IMG/VR virus record: IMGVR_UViG_3300017770_006394
Span: 1-25,561 of that record
Length of the DNA stretch: 25,561 bases
DNA from: a virus
Direction: 5' to 3' (one strand)
Part shown: positions 7,282 through 14,076 of the stretch, one piece after another
How positions within the stretch are numbered: position 1 is the stretch's first letter
Layout of the letters: the number at the start of each line of letters is the position of its first letter
Made by a program: the position numbers and the translations under genes
The notes under the pieces: model-generated
What the model was told of the DNA's origin: nothing
What the model saw: the letters and a program-made list of their open reading frames with translations, nothing else
Database searches by the model: none

Positions 7282-7353
7282 GGTCCGTTCGTCTAGGGGT
7301 TAGGACGCATGGTTTTCATCCATGTAACAGGGGTTCGATTCCCCTACGGACTA
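7282..7353 (+). tRNA. tRNA-Glu (anticodon UUC)
   Basis: Acceptor GGTCCGT pairs with ACGGACT (one G-U), the anticodon loop is TTTTCAT in a CATGG/CCATG stem, and the T arm is GGGG TTCGATT CCCC. It lies five bases after tRNA-Leu. CCA is not encoded. The sequence is close to Bacteroidota tRNA-Glu as I remember it. Confidence 0.95.
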
Positions 7354-7366
7354 CAAAAAACACATA

Positions 7367-7580
7367 ACGAGTAAGGGGTACTCGTGAGTCTTTGATTACA
7401 GACTTAAACAAGTAATTGAGTTTTAAAACAGCACCTCTTAAAAACTGTTTTCTTTGGAATAAAGCTAGGTAATAGAGGCTCCAAGTAATTTGACTAATTT
7501 CAAGAGGGTAAGACCCGCAGGTTTATTGAAAGAAAGAAAACCGATATATCTACATAACTAAATCTCGGTTATGGTTTTTT
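7367..7580 (+). ncRNA. Candidate structured non-coding RNA inside the tRNA array
   Basis: About 225 bases between tRNA-Glu and the next tRNA have no ORF but hold several perfect stems: ACGAGTA (7367-7373) with TACTCGT (7379-7385); AGTCT (7387) with AGACT (7400); AAAACAG (7425-7431) with CTGTTTT (7445-7451); GGGT/ACCC at 7506-7516; and AACCGA (7539) with TCGGTT (7565), the last followed by T6 at 7575-7580 like a terminator. CCTCTT (7434-7439), in the loop of the third stem, can pair with AAGAGG (7502-7507), which would make a pseudoknot. No known RNA family is recognised; it is not a tRNA, and I see no tmRNA tag or hammerhead core. It could also be spacer RNA used in processing. Confidence 0.35.
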
Positions 7581-7653
7581 GTCCCATAGCTCAGTTGGTT
7601 AGAGCATCTGACTCATAATCAGAGGGTCCTTGGTTCGAGACCAAGTGGGACAA
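7580..7653 (+). tRNA. tRNA with CAU anticodon (elongator Met or Ile2)
   Basis: Acceptor TGTCCCA pairs perfectly with TGGGACA, the anticodon loop is CTCATAA in a TCTGA/TCAGA stem, and the T arm is CTTGG TTCGAGA CCAAG with discriminator A. It is not an initiator type. The GACTCATAATC stem-loop resembles tRNA-Ile2, whose C34 is changed to lysidine so it reads AUA, a common codon here; sequence alone does not settle Met against Ile2. Its body is almost the same as the following tRNA-Asn. Confidence 0.9.
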
Positions 7654-7659
7654 CTAATT

Positions 7660-7733
7660 TCCTCCTTAGCTCAGTTGGTTAGAGCATCTGACTGTTAATC
7701 AGAGGGTCCTTGGTTCGAGCCCAAGAGGAGGAG
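7660..7733 (+). tRNA. tRNA-Asn (anticodon GUU)
   Basis: Acceptor TCCTCCT pairs with AGGAGGA, the anticodon loop is CTGTTAA in a TCTGA/TCAGA stem, and the T arm is CTTGG TTCGAGC CCAAG with discriminator G. It lies six bases after the CAU tRNA and shares its D arm, anticodon stem, variable loop and T stem, which points to local duplication. Confidence 0.94.
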
Positions 7734-7738
7734 CAAAT

Positions 7739-7809
7739 TGACCCATGGTGTAATGGTAGCACTCCGGTTTTTGGTATCGTCAGTCAAGGTTCGAGTCCTT
7801 GTGGGTCAA
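7739..7809 (+). tRNA. tRNA-Gln (anticodon UUG)
   Basis: Acceptor TGACCCA pairs with TGGGTCA, the anticodon loop is TTTTGGT, and the T arm is CAAGG TTCGAGT CCTTG with discriminator A. The anticodon stem CCGGT/ATCGT has a C-T mismatch at its outer pair and one G-U, weaker than usual, but every other part matches Bacteroidota tRNA-Gln. Confidence 0.92.
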
Positions 7810-7830
7810 CAAAATCTAAATTATATATTT

Positions 7831-7995
7831 ATGGGAAATCAAAAATTACCTGATGCTAGAAATCATCAAATTATTAGCTTTATTAAATCTGCTATCCGTA
7901 TTTTAGGTTATGGTACTTTATGGTTTAATTTGGACCTTGCAGTTATTTTACTTATATTTAGTGAAATAGTAGGTATAAAAGAAGAATTAGTTTAA
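7831..7995 (+). CDS. Small membrane protein, unknown function
   Basis: This 54-residue ORF (MGNQKLPDARNHQ...) starts 21 bases after tRNA-Gln. A longer frame reads back into the tRNA, so the ATG at 7831 is the only sensible start. Residues 16-47 form one or two short hydrophobic helices (SFIKSAIRILGYGTLW, then DLAVILLIFSEIVGI). A 9-of-10 match to the TTYRTATATT box touches the start codon. The function is unknown; the thioredoxin gene follows after 17 bases. Confidence 0.5.
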   Translation: MGNQKLPDARNHQIISFIKSAIRILGYGTLWFNLDLAVILLIFSEIVGIKEELV

Positions 7996-8012
7996 TTAAA
8001 AATAAATAAAAA

Positions 8013-8258
8013 ATGAGAAAAATCTTGTACTTTAGCGCAAAATGGTGCGGACCTTGTAAACAATTAGCCCCTATTATGGAATCTTTACAAGGAGAGATTA
8101 ATTATGAAAAAATTGATGTAGATTCAAATACCGAACTATCTACTAAATATGGTATCAGAAATATCCCTACTTTAATTTTAGTGGATAACGGTAATGTTAT
8201 AGATAAAAAAACAGGAATTCAATCAAAACAACAAATTTTAGATTTATATAATGGGTAA
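8013..8258 (+). CDS. Thioredoxin
   Basis: This 81-residue protein is short for a thioredoxin (usually about 105) but has the redox site WCGPC at 11-15 and the cis-Pro region RNIPTLILV at 50-58, so it has lost mainly N-terminal and loop sequence. It would reduce disulfides in the cytoplasm; phage thioredoxin-like proteins often serve ribonucleotide reductase. Its last eight bases overlap queD (ATGGGTAA), so it is translationally coupled to the deazaguanine genes. No reductase gene is seen in the window. Confidence 0.9.
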   Translation: MRKILYFSAKWCGPCKQLAPIMESLQGEINYEKIDVDSNTELSTKYGIRNIPTLILVDNGNVIDKKTGIQSKQQILDLYNG

Positions 8259-8718
8259 ATTTCAATCAAGTAAAGTATTTGATGGTTTCAGTACTGTATT
8301 CCGTCAATGGAGAGCAAAAGACACACATTGTAGTTATTTACATGGTTATGGTATTTCTTTTAAAGTTTACTTTGAAGGTAAATTAGATGAACGTAATTGG
8401 GTTTGGGATTTTGGTGGAATGAAACGTGCCAAAACCTTAATTGATGGTTTCCAACCAAAAGAATGGATGGACCATATGTTTGACCATACTCTAATCTTAG
8501 CCGAAGATGACCCATTCTTAAAAGCATTCTCAGAAATGGGAGATGCTAAAGTAGCACAAGTAAGAGTAATACCAGCTACAGGGGCTGAAAGTTTTGCCAA
8601 ATATATTTTTGAAAAATTGAACCCGTTTGTCCAAGAAGAAACTAAAGGACGTGTCAAAGTAGTTAAAGTAAAATTTATGGAGCATGGCAAAAATGCTGCT
8701 TATTACATAGGGAATTAG
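8251..8718 (+). CDS. queD: QueD, 6-carboxy-tetrahydropterin synthase, divergent type
   Basis: QueD turns dihydroneopterin triphosphate into 6-carboxytetrahydropterin, the second step to preQ0. The 155-residue protein matches a QueD/PTPS subgroup that I recall by the block FRQWRAKDTHCSYLHGYG (residues 17-34), with catalytic Cys27 and His31, WDFGGMK at 52-58, FDHT at 77-80 and the Glu at GAES (112). The classical zinc motif is HGH with an earlier FSAAH; here the last His is Tyr33 and the first is replaced, so metal binding must differ. It overlaps the thioredoxin gene by eight bases and lies 48 bases before queE. Confidence 0.85.
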   Translation: MGKFQSSKVFDGFSTVFRQWRAKDTHCSYLHGYGISFKVYFEGKLDERNWVWDFGGMKRAKTLIDGFQPKEWMDHMFDHTLILAEDDPFLKAFSEMGDAKVAQVRVIPATGAESFAKYIFEKLNPFVQEETKGRVKVVKVKFMEHGKNAAYYIGN

Positions 8719-8766
8719 AACAATGATTAATAAAAGTGAGTAAAAAACCACTCTAAAAAATTAAAA

Positions 8767-9555
8767 ATGGAACACAAAAAATTAAAACGTATTGAGGATT
8801 ACGATAAGATCCTCCCAATTGTAGAAATATACACTTGTGTACAAAGTGAAGGAAGCCGTGCTGGTTACCCGACAATTTGCGTTAGAACTACAGGATGTAC
8901 CCACAGATGTTATTTCGGTGAAGGTGGGTGGTGCGACAGTTGGTATACTTCAATTCACCCTGATAAGGGACAATTTACATTCAATGACATAGTTGAAATG
9001 TATAAAGCAAACCCACACATTAAAGAAATGATGTTAACTGGAGGTTCACCTACTATGCATGGTTCTCTAGTTAATGAATTAACCCATTTTGCACATGAAA
9101 ATGATATTTTTATTACTATCGAAACTGAGGGGAGTCATTTCCTCGCCACTGACTATCCTATTCACTTGTTATCTATTAGTCCTAAGTTTTCTAATTCTGT
9201 TCCAGTCCTTGGCGTAGAAACACCTCAGGGGGCTATTACCGACCAAAAAATGATTGATAGACATAACAAATTTAGACTTAAATACGAAACTATAGCTGAA
9301 TCTATCTCTTACCACTCAGATTACCATTTAAAACCTGTTTGGGATGGAGAAAATAAGGAATCATTACAAGAAATCTTGAATTTTATTAAGGTAATGGATA
9401 TTCCTCAAGATAAAGTATGGTTTATGCCTGCGGGTGATTCGAGAGAATCTTTATTTCAATCCTATCCTTTAGTATTTGATTGGGTTAGAGATAATGGTTA
9501 TAGAATGACTTGGAGACCACACATTATAGCCTTTGAAGACCAAAGAGAAGTATAA
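8767..9555 (+). CDS. queE: QueE, 7-carboxy-7-deazaguanine synthase (radical SAM)
   Basis: QueE contracts the pterin ring to 7-carboxy-7-deazaguanine using a 4Fe-4S cluster and S-adenosylmethionine. In this 262-residue protein, IYTCVQSEGSRAGYPTICVR (21-40) is the substrate-binding region with the family's Q-x-E-G signature. The cluster Cys are 44, 48 and 56, spaced CX3CX7C, with five more residues than the usual CX3CX2C. LTGGSPTMH near residue 100 and the SISPKFSN segment near 150 are also family features. It lies between queD and folE2, with no terminator between them. Confidence 0.9.
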   Translation: MEHKKLKRIEDYDKILPIVEIYTCVQSEGSRAGYPTICVRTTGCTHRCYFGEGGWCDSWYTSIHPDKGQFTFNDIVEMYKANPHIKEMMLTGGSPTMHGSLVNELTHFAHENDIFITIETEGSHFLATDYPIHLLSISPKFSNSVPVLGVETPQGAITDQKMIDRHNKFRLKYETIAESISYHSDYHLKPVWDGENKESLQEILNFIKVMDIPQDKVWFMPAGDSRESLFQSYPLVFDWVRDNGYRMTWRPHIIAFEDQREV

Positions 9556-9629
9556 TAAAAGTTTAAAAAATAAATTAGGATATTAATAGTAAATTCATTA
9601 TATTACAATAAATCAAAACAAATAAAATT

Positions 9630-10649
9630 ATGTCAGAAAAAACAAGCTACGAGTGGCTAGATGAATCAACCACTAACCCTAACATTATCCCTTATGATAT
9701 GAAAGAGGGTACTTTATCTTCAACATTAGATAGAAGCTATGATAATAACTTTAAAGCTACCGAAGAATATAAAGCATCCATGGGAGATTTACAAAATGGG
9801 GCTTCATCTAATATTCAAGGTAGCCATACAAAAATCCAACAGGTTGGAATACATAACTTTAAACTACCCCTAAAGTTTAAGAAAAAAGATGGGGATACTA
9901 TAGAACTAGAAACCTCAGTAACAGGTACTGTATCTTTAGAAGCTGAGAAGAAAGGTATTAATATGTCTCGTATTGTGAGATCATTTTATGAATATAAGGA
10001 TCAAGTATTCTCAATTGATCTATTAGAAGATATTCTGGGTGCCTACAGAGATAAATTAGGTTCTTATGATGCTCATATAATCCTTAATTTTAGCTTTCCT
10101 ATTATTCAACCTTCTCTAAGAAGTGGGTTAGAAGGATACCAATATTACAATGTGTCTTTAGAGGCTAACCATAAACAAGATGGTACTCTAAAAAAATACA
10201 TCCACTTTGATTTTGTATACTCTTCAGCATGTCCTTGTTCTTTTGAATTAGCGATGCAAGCAATGGAAGAAAGAAATAAAGCTATAGTATCTCATTCACA
10301 AAGATCAAAAACACGTTTGACAATTGAGTTTGAAGATATGGTTTGGATTGAGGATCTAAGAGATATGTGTATTGATGCTTTACAAACAGAAACACAAGTT
10401 ATGGTGAAACGTGAAGATGAACAAGCTTTCGCTGAACTAAATGGTTCTAATCTTAAATTTGTAGAAGATGCAGCACGTTTAATTCATGAAAGGTTAAGTG
10501 AAAATGATAAGATATTAGATTTTAAAATTATCTGTTCCCACTTAGAATCTCTCCACTCCCATGATGCTATATCAGTTTTAGTTAAAGGTGTTGACGAAGG
10601 GTTAACAGCTGATGTACCCGTTGAAGTTTATAGAAGTTTAGTTTGTTAA
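9630..10649 (+). CDS. folE2: FolE2, GTP cyclohydrolase IB
   Basis: GTP cyclohydrolase makes 7,8-dihydroneopterin triphosphate, the entry compound of the preQ0 route. The 339-residue protein has the COG1469/FolE2 signatures: QQVGIHNFKLPL (70-81), KKGINMSR (107-114; the usual form is HMSR, here Asn111), SSACPCSFELA (198-208) with the metal-binding Cys, LKFVEDAARL (275-284), and SLHSHDA (307-313). This type, unlike FolE1, can work with metals other than zinc. About 40 residues at the N-terminus are extra and unrecognised. It completes FolE2-QueD-QueE-QueC in one genome, so the phage need not rely on host GTP cyclohydrolase. Confidence 0.92.
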   Translation: MSEKTSYEWLDESTTNPNIIPYDMKEGTLSSTLDRSYDNNFKATEEYKASMGDLQNGASSNIQGSHTKIQQVGIHNFKLPLKFKKKDGDTIELETSVTGTVSLEAEKKGINMSRIVRSFYEYKDQVFSIDLLEDILGAYRDKLGSYDAHIILNFSFPIIQPSLRSGLEGYQYYNVSLEANHKQDGTLKKYIHFDFVYSSACPCSFELAMQAMEERNKAIVSHSQRSKTRLTIEFEDMVWIEDLRDMCIDALQTETQVMVKREDEQAFAELNGSNLKFVEDAARLIHERLSENDKILDFKIICSHLESLHSHDAISVLVKGVDEGLTADVPVEVYRSLVC

Positions 10650-10679
10650 TATTAATACAAAAAAATTAGAAAGTACACA

Positions 10680-11078
10680 ATGTTAAAAATAGAAAATAAA
10701 TTATTTGTATCCTGGAGTGATGTTAGAACAACAATTAACATTTTATGTAAAAAAATCGCAACTGAATTACCTAATATCGATTCAGTAATTGGTTTAGAAC
10801 GAGGAGGATTAATACCCGCAGTTATGGTATCCCATGAATTGAATTTACCTTATTCTAAGGTTATCCTCCCTAATACTCTGGTAATAGATGATATATGTGA
10901 TAGTGGGGTTACTTTAAAAAATACAGTTGGAGTTTATACTGCGGCTTTGTATCATAAACCCCACACTTCATGTTTTACCCCCAGTCTCTATTCTAAATTA
11001 CATAAAGGAAATGAATGGCTTATTTTTCCTTGGGAAAGAAATGATAGTGAAGAAATGCAAGATTATTTAAATAAATAA
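10680..11078 (+). CDS. Short Gpt-like purine phosphoribosyltransferase
   Basis: The 132-residue protein has the type I phosphoribosyltransferase PRPP loop TLVIDDICDSGVTL (66-79) and an upstream SVIGLERGGLIPA (35-47), as in bacterial xanthine-guanine phosphoribosyltransferase. The C-terminal NEWLIFPWERND recalls the W-x-x-x-PW end of Gpt. It lacks much of the hood loop between these motifs. Family members join PRPP to a purine or pyrimidine base. Next to deazaguanine genes it might salvage guanine, xanthine or the displaced base, but the substrate is not deducible from the sequence. Confidence 0.8.
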   Translation: MLKIENKLFVSWSDVRTTINILCKKIATELPNIDSVIGLERGGLIPAVMVSHELNLPYSKVILPNTLVIDDICDSGVTLKNTVGVYTAALYHKPHTSCFTPSLYSKLHKGNEWLIFPWERNDSEEMQDYLNK

Positions 11079-11085
11079 AAATAAA

Positions 11086-11238
11086 ATGAACGAAGAAGCA
11101 GTAAAAGAGTATGTGTATAGTAAATACAAACAATTCAAAAATAAAACCATAACAATAGTTGAAAGAGATTCTACATTAGAAATCACTTCAGGTAAAGATG
11201 AATCTCCTTTGATTCTATCAAAAAATATTTTAAATTAA
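11086..11238 (+). CDS. Small unknown protein, 50 residues
   Basis: An ATG eight bases after the phosphoribosyltransferase stop opens a 50-residue frame (MNEEAVKEYVYSKYKQF..., ending LILSKNILN). It is charged, with a probable N-terminal helix then a TITIV strand. It fills the gap between two well-supported genes with the same spacing as its neighbours, which is the main support. No family is recognised. Confidence 0.5.
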   Translation: MNEEAVKEYVYSKYKQFKNKTITIVERDSTLEITSGKDESPLILSKNILN

Positions 11239-11254
11239 TTAAAAATTATATATT

Positions 11255-11452
11255 ATGAATTATTGGCAAGTAGATGTAAAGTTAACAATTGAACAAGATA
11301 GTGGTAAAATCCAAAAAGTAACAGAAAAATATCTAGTAGAAGCACATTCTCCTACAGACGCTGAAGCTAAGGTGTACAAAGATTTTGAAGGTGAAAGTAA
11401 TTTTACAGTAGATAAAATAGTAAAGACAAAAATTATAAAGATTATAGAATAA
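11255..11452 (+). CDS. DUF4494-like small protein
   Basis: The 65-residue protein fits the pattern of DUF4494 as I remember it from Bacteroidota: an N-terminal WxxDVK strand, KVTEKYLVEAHSPTDAEAKV (21-40, compare YLVDALSFTEAEAR), and NFTVDKIVKTKI near the end. The function of the family is unknown. Its presence supports a Bacteroidota host, from which the gene was probably taken. The stop overlaps the next start (TAATG). Confidence 0.7.
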   Translation: MNYWQVDVKLTIEQDSGKIQKVTEKYLVEAHSPTDAEAKVYKDFEGESNFTVDKIVKTKIIKIIE

Positions 11453-12006
11453 TGGGAGAACAACTAGAATTATTCTCAGAGGAAAACATGAATGTTAATG
11501 GAGTTCCATTTATAGATGAGGTAGAAACCTTTAATAAAACATTTGGTAAACCTAATAACTATGAACCAACAATCCCTGAAAAAAAAGAATGGGAATTTGT
11601 TTATGATTTTGGTCATGAAGAACTTGAGGAATACAAGGAAGCATGTGAGTCTGGAAATATTATAGAAATCCTAGATGCTATATGTGATATTGCCTATGTT
11701 ACCTTAGGAAATGCTTCTATGCTCCATGGTCTTAAAGATAAAGTATGGCCCGCGTATCAGGAAGTTCAAGCTTCAAATATGTCTAAATCTTGTAAAACTG
11801 AAGATGAGGCTATTGAAACTGTATCTGTTAGGAGTAAGGAACAAAATGAAAAATGTCATTACGAAAAAGTAGATGATGTTTGGGTTGTGTATCGTACTAG
11901 AGATAGAAAAGTCATGAAATCTGTCAATTACTTCAGACCAGACTTGTCCCAATTCTTTACCCAAAAAGAACTACAAAAATTCCATACAGCTTCTTTAGGA
12001 ATATAA
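11452..12006 (+). CDS. MazG/HisE-type nucleotide pyrophosphohydrolase-like protein
   Basis: The 184-residue protein has the all-alpha NTP pyrophosphohydrolase pattern: HEELEEYKEA (55-64) with the EExxE metal site, then ILDAICDIAYVTLG (73-86) with the DxxxD of the second metal helix, and VQASNMSKSC (105-114), a block I associate with the HisE/PRA-PH-like group in phages. These enzymes split (d)NTPs to monophosphates and could remove unmodified or non-canonical nucleotides. The C-terminal 60 residues (HYEKVDDVWVVYRTRDRKV) are probably a small beta-hairpin extension. It ends the unit that starts with folE2; a terminator follows. Confidence 0.75.
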   Translation: MGEQLELFSEENMNVNGVPFIDEVETFNKTFGKPNNYEPTIPEKKEWEFVYDFGHEELEEYKEACESGNIIEILDAICDIAYVTLGNASMLHGLKDKVWPAYQEVQASNMSKSCKTEDEAIETVSVRSKEQNEKCHYEKVDDVWVVYRTRDRKVMKSVNYFRPDLSQFFTQKELQKFHTASLGI

Positions 12007-12019
12007 AAACAAAAAACTT

Positions 12020-12040
12020 AGGCTCCCACAGGGAGCCTTT
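12020..12040 (+). terminator. Terminator hairpin fused to a promoter box
   Basis: Stem GGCTCCC/GGGAGCC with loop ACA, then TTT. It has the same stem as 4272-4288, and the 29-base block reaching through TTTGTATATTTA differs from the first copy at only two loop bases. Confidence 0.8.
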
Positions 12041-12047
12041 GTATATT
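12038..12047 (+). promoter_or_regulatory. Candidate phage promoter box TTTGTATATT
   Basis: An exact match to TTYRTATATT lies 23 bases before the DNA polymerase ATG and directly follows the terminator stem. It would start the replication unit. Confidence 0.5.
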
Positions 12048-12070
12048 TACCCAAATAAAAAATTATATAA

Positions 12071-13813
12071 ATGTCATACAAAAAGTGTTACTTAGGGAAA
12101 AAGTTAGGAAGCAATTATTTTGAAATTCATCTTTGGGAAAGTGATGGAGAACACCAAATTATTCCCTATAATAATGTAGCGTACCAAGAATGTAGTGAAG
12201 AAGAACATTCTTTTGTAGGTCTAAATGGTGAATATTTAAAACCCACAAATAATTGGTTCTTTTCAAAAAACCCCAACTATAGAAGCAAGAACACCCCAGG
12301 ATTACATTTTCATGATATGAAACCTCACCAAAAATTCCTTATTGAAAGATATGGGGTAAATGATGTTCCTTCTAAAGGACATAGAGAGGTATTTTTTGAT
12401 ATAGAATGTGAAATTGGAGGGGCATTAACTGAAGATTATATTGCTAGTGCACCAATGCCTATTACTTCAATAGCTTGGTGGGATAAAACCCCAGATACTT
12501 GGCATATCCTAATCTTAGACAAAAAAGGTGAACTCAAACATACACCAGGAGAAAAAGAAATAATTCCTGTATCAACAGAACGTGAACTTCTAGCTAAATT
12601 TGTAGAGGCATTCCGGGATATGAATCCTGATATTCTTGTAGGGTACAACTCGGATTATTTTGATATTCCTTATTTGTATCATAGAATATGTAATGTTTTA
12701 GGTAAAGAATGGGCTGATCATCTTTCTCCAATTGGTGAAGTTAAAACTAAAAAATATGATAAATACTTTTTTAAACAAAATCAATTTGTAGATATTGTAG
12801 GTGTTGAATCCCTTGATTATATTCGTTTACACAAAAAATATAGTTGGAAAGATGAACCTAGTTGGAAATTAGATGCTATTGGTGAAAAATATGTTGGAAT
12901 GGGGAAAGTTGAATATGAAGGAAATCTTGATCAACTGTTTGCTACTGACATTCATAAATTTATCCAATACAACTTTGTTGATGTTGAAATTTTACAAAAA
13001 CTAGATGAAAAACTCCAATATATAGCACTCACAAAAAACCTATCACATAAAGGAAAACATAACTATAGTGAAGTTTACCACAATAGTGTAACCCAAGATG
13101 GAGCAATTTCAGCATATTTGTTATCCCAAAACCTAATACCTCCACCTAAAGAAATGAACCAACAAAAGAAAGATGGATACGCAGGTGGGTATTTATTTTG
13201 TCCAAAAGCGGGGTTATACAAATATATGTTTGATGAGGATTTAACTTCATTGTATCCTTCTATTATTATGACTATTAATATAGGTAAAGAAACATTTGTA
13301 GGGCGTATTATAGATGCTGATGATCGTAATAATAGATTAGGCCTTAATGATTTAATCGAAAAAGACCCAAATGAGGAGCTATTAGTAGAAAATCCTAAGG
13401 GTATGCAAACTAGAGTAACTGCAAAACAACTAGTTGATATAATTAAATCTTCCAATTTAGCAGTAGCGGCTAATGGTTCAATGTTTAGAACAGATAAAGA
13501 ATCAGTACTATCAACTATTTTGAAAAAATGGTTTGAAGAACGAGTTTTATACAAAGGACGTATGAAAAAAGCATACAAATCAGGAGATAAAGAAAAAGGC
13601 GAATATAATCATTTAATGCAATATACAATGAAAATTTTGTTAAATTCATTATATGGTGCTACTGCTCTCCCCTCTTTTCGCTATGGTATGAATTATGCAA
13701 TATTGAGTGAAGCAATTACATTATCAGGTCACAGAATTATTCAAGAATCCGCTCTATGTGCTAATCGTCACATGAACGAGGTACTTAGAGGTAACATAAA
13801 ATTAGAAATATAA
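12071..13813 (+). CDS. DNA polymerase B family, N-terminal part (43A-like)
   Basis: This 580-residue protein carries the N-terminal, 3'-5' exonuclease and palm/fingers parts of a T4 gp43-like replicative polymerase. Exo I is FFDIECE (108-114), Exo II is VGYNSDYFDIPY (190-201), Exo III is YNFVDVEIL (300-308), motif A is DEDLTSLYPSI (388-398) and motif B is KILLNSLYGA (521-530). It ends about 50 residues after motif B, before motif C, so it cannot be active alone; motif C is in the gene at 14077. The stop overlaps the start of the 86-residue ORF (TAATG). Both parts must assemble into one enzyme, as in T4-like phages with separate 43A and 43B genes. Confidence 0.92.
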   Translation: MSYKKCYLGKKLGSNYFEIHLWESDGEHQIIPYNNVAYQECSEEEHSFVGLNGEYLKPTNNWFFSKNPNYRSKNTPGLHFHDMKPHQKFLIERYGVNDVPSKGHREVFFDIECEIGGALTEDYIASAPMPITSIAWWDKTPDTWHILILDKKGELKHTPGEKEIIPVSTERELLAKFVEAFRDMNPDILVGYNSDYFDIPYLYHRICNVLGKEWADHLSPIGEVKTKKYDKYFFKQNQFVDIVGVESLDYIRLHKKYSWKDEPSWKLDAIGEKYVGMGKVEYEGNLDQLFATDIHKFIQYNFVDVEILQKLDEKLQYIALTKNLSHKGKHNYSEVYHNSVTQDGAISAYLLSQNLIPPPKEMNQQKKDGYAGGYLFCPKAGLYKYMFDEDLTSLYPSIIMTINIGKETFVGRIIDADDRNNRLGLNDLIEKDPNEELLVENPKGMQTRVTAKQLVDIIKSSNLAVAANGSMFRTDKESVLSTILKKWFEERVLYKGRMKKAYKSGDKEKGEYNHLMQYTMKILLNSLYGATALPSFRYGMNYAILSEAITLSGHRIIQESALCANRHMNEVLRGNIKLEI

Positions 13814-14073
13814 TGGCATTAAAGAAACAATCAATTAGAAGTACAATGACCATTTTGGTTGAAGGTGTAGAGATTCCAAAAGATGAATTAATAACTTTAA
13901 GTGAATCTTGGTCCGAACAACAGGAGTCTTTTTTTAGAAAAATGCTTAAACAAGGTGGGAAATTTAAAGTAAAGGGTTTACCTTTCGAAATAAGATTAAA
14001 AGAACAGATACTAACCTCTAAAGGGGAAAAAGACGGAGGAATCCAACAAATCCCAGGAGAGAAAACATTTTAG
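13813..14073 (+). CDS. Unknown 86-residue protein between the polymerase halves
   Basis: The ORF is joined to the upstream polymerase gene by TAATG and stops three bases before the downstream one, so all three are translated from one message. It is soluble and basic, with LSESWSEQQESFFRKMLKQ (29-47) as a likely helix and GGKFKVKGLPFEIRL (48-62) as a likely beta-hairpin. I see no GIY-YIG, HNH or LAGLIDADG motif, so it is not a plain homing endonuclease. It is not polymerase sequence either: the two halves join without loss when it is removed. It could be a partner that holds the halves together, or an ordinary small gene caught in the rearrangement. Confidence 0.6.
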   Translation: MALKKQSIRSTMTILVEGVEIPKDELITLSESWSEQQESFFRKMLKQGGKFKVKGLPFEIRLKEQILTSKGEKDGGIQQIPGEKTF

Positions 14074-14076
14074 TAT

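Noticed and set aside
7354-7580. Group I intron, tmRNA or hammerhead ribozyme in the tRNA gap
   Set aside because: The flanking tRNAs are complete, there is no tag ORF or Ala acceptor half, and the CTGATGA core of a hammerhead is absent.
7738-7830. Longer reading frame for the small membrane protein
   Set aside because: The extra part is exactly tRNA-Gln; the ATG at 7831 is the first start outside it.
13075-13578. 167-residue ORF on the minus strand
   Set aside because: It is opposite conserved polymerase motifs A and B; the + strand protein is certain.
13813-14073. Homing endonuclease between the polymerase halves
   Set aside because: At 86 residues with no GIY-YIG, HNH or LAGLIDADG signature, it does not look like one; inteins are also excluded because there are no splice-block motifs and both halves have their own starts and stops.
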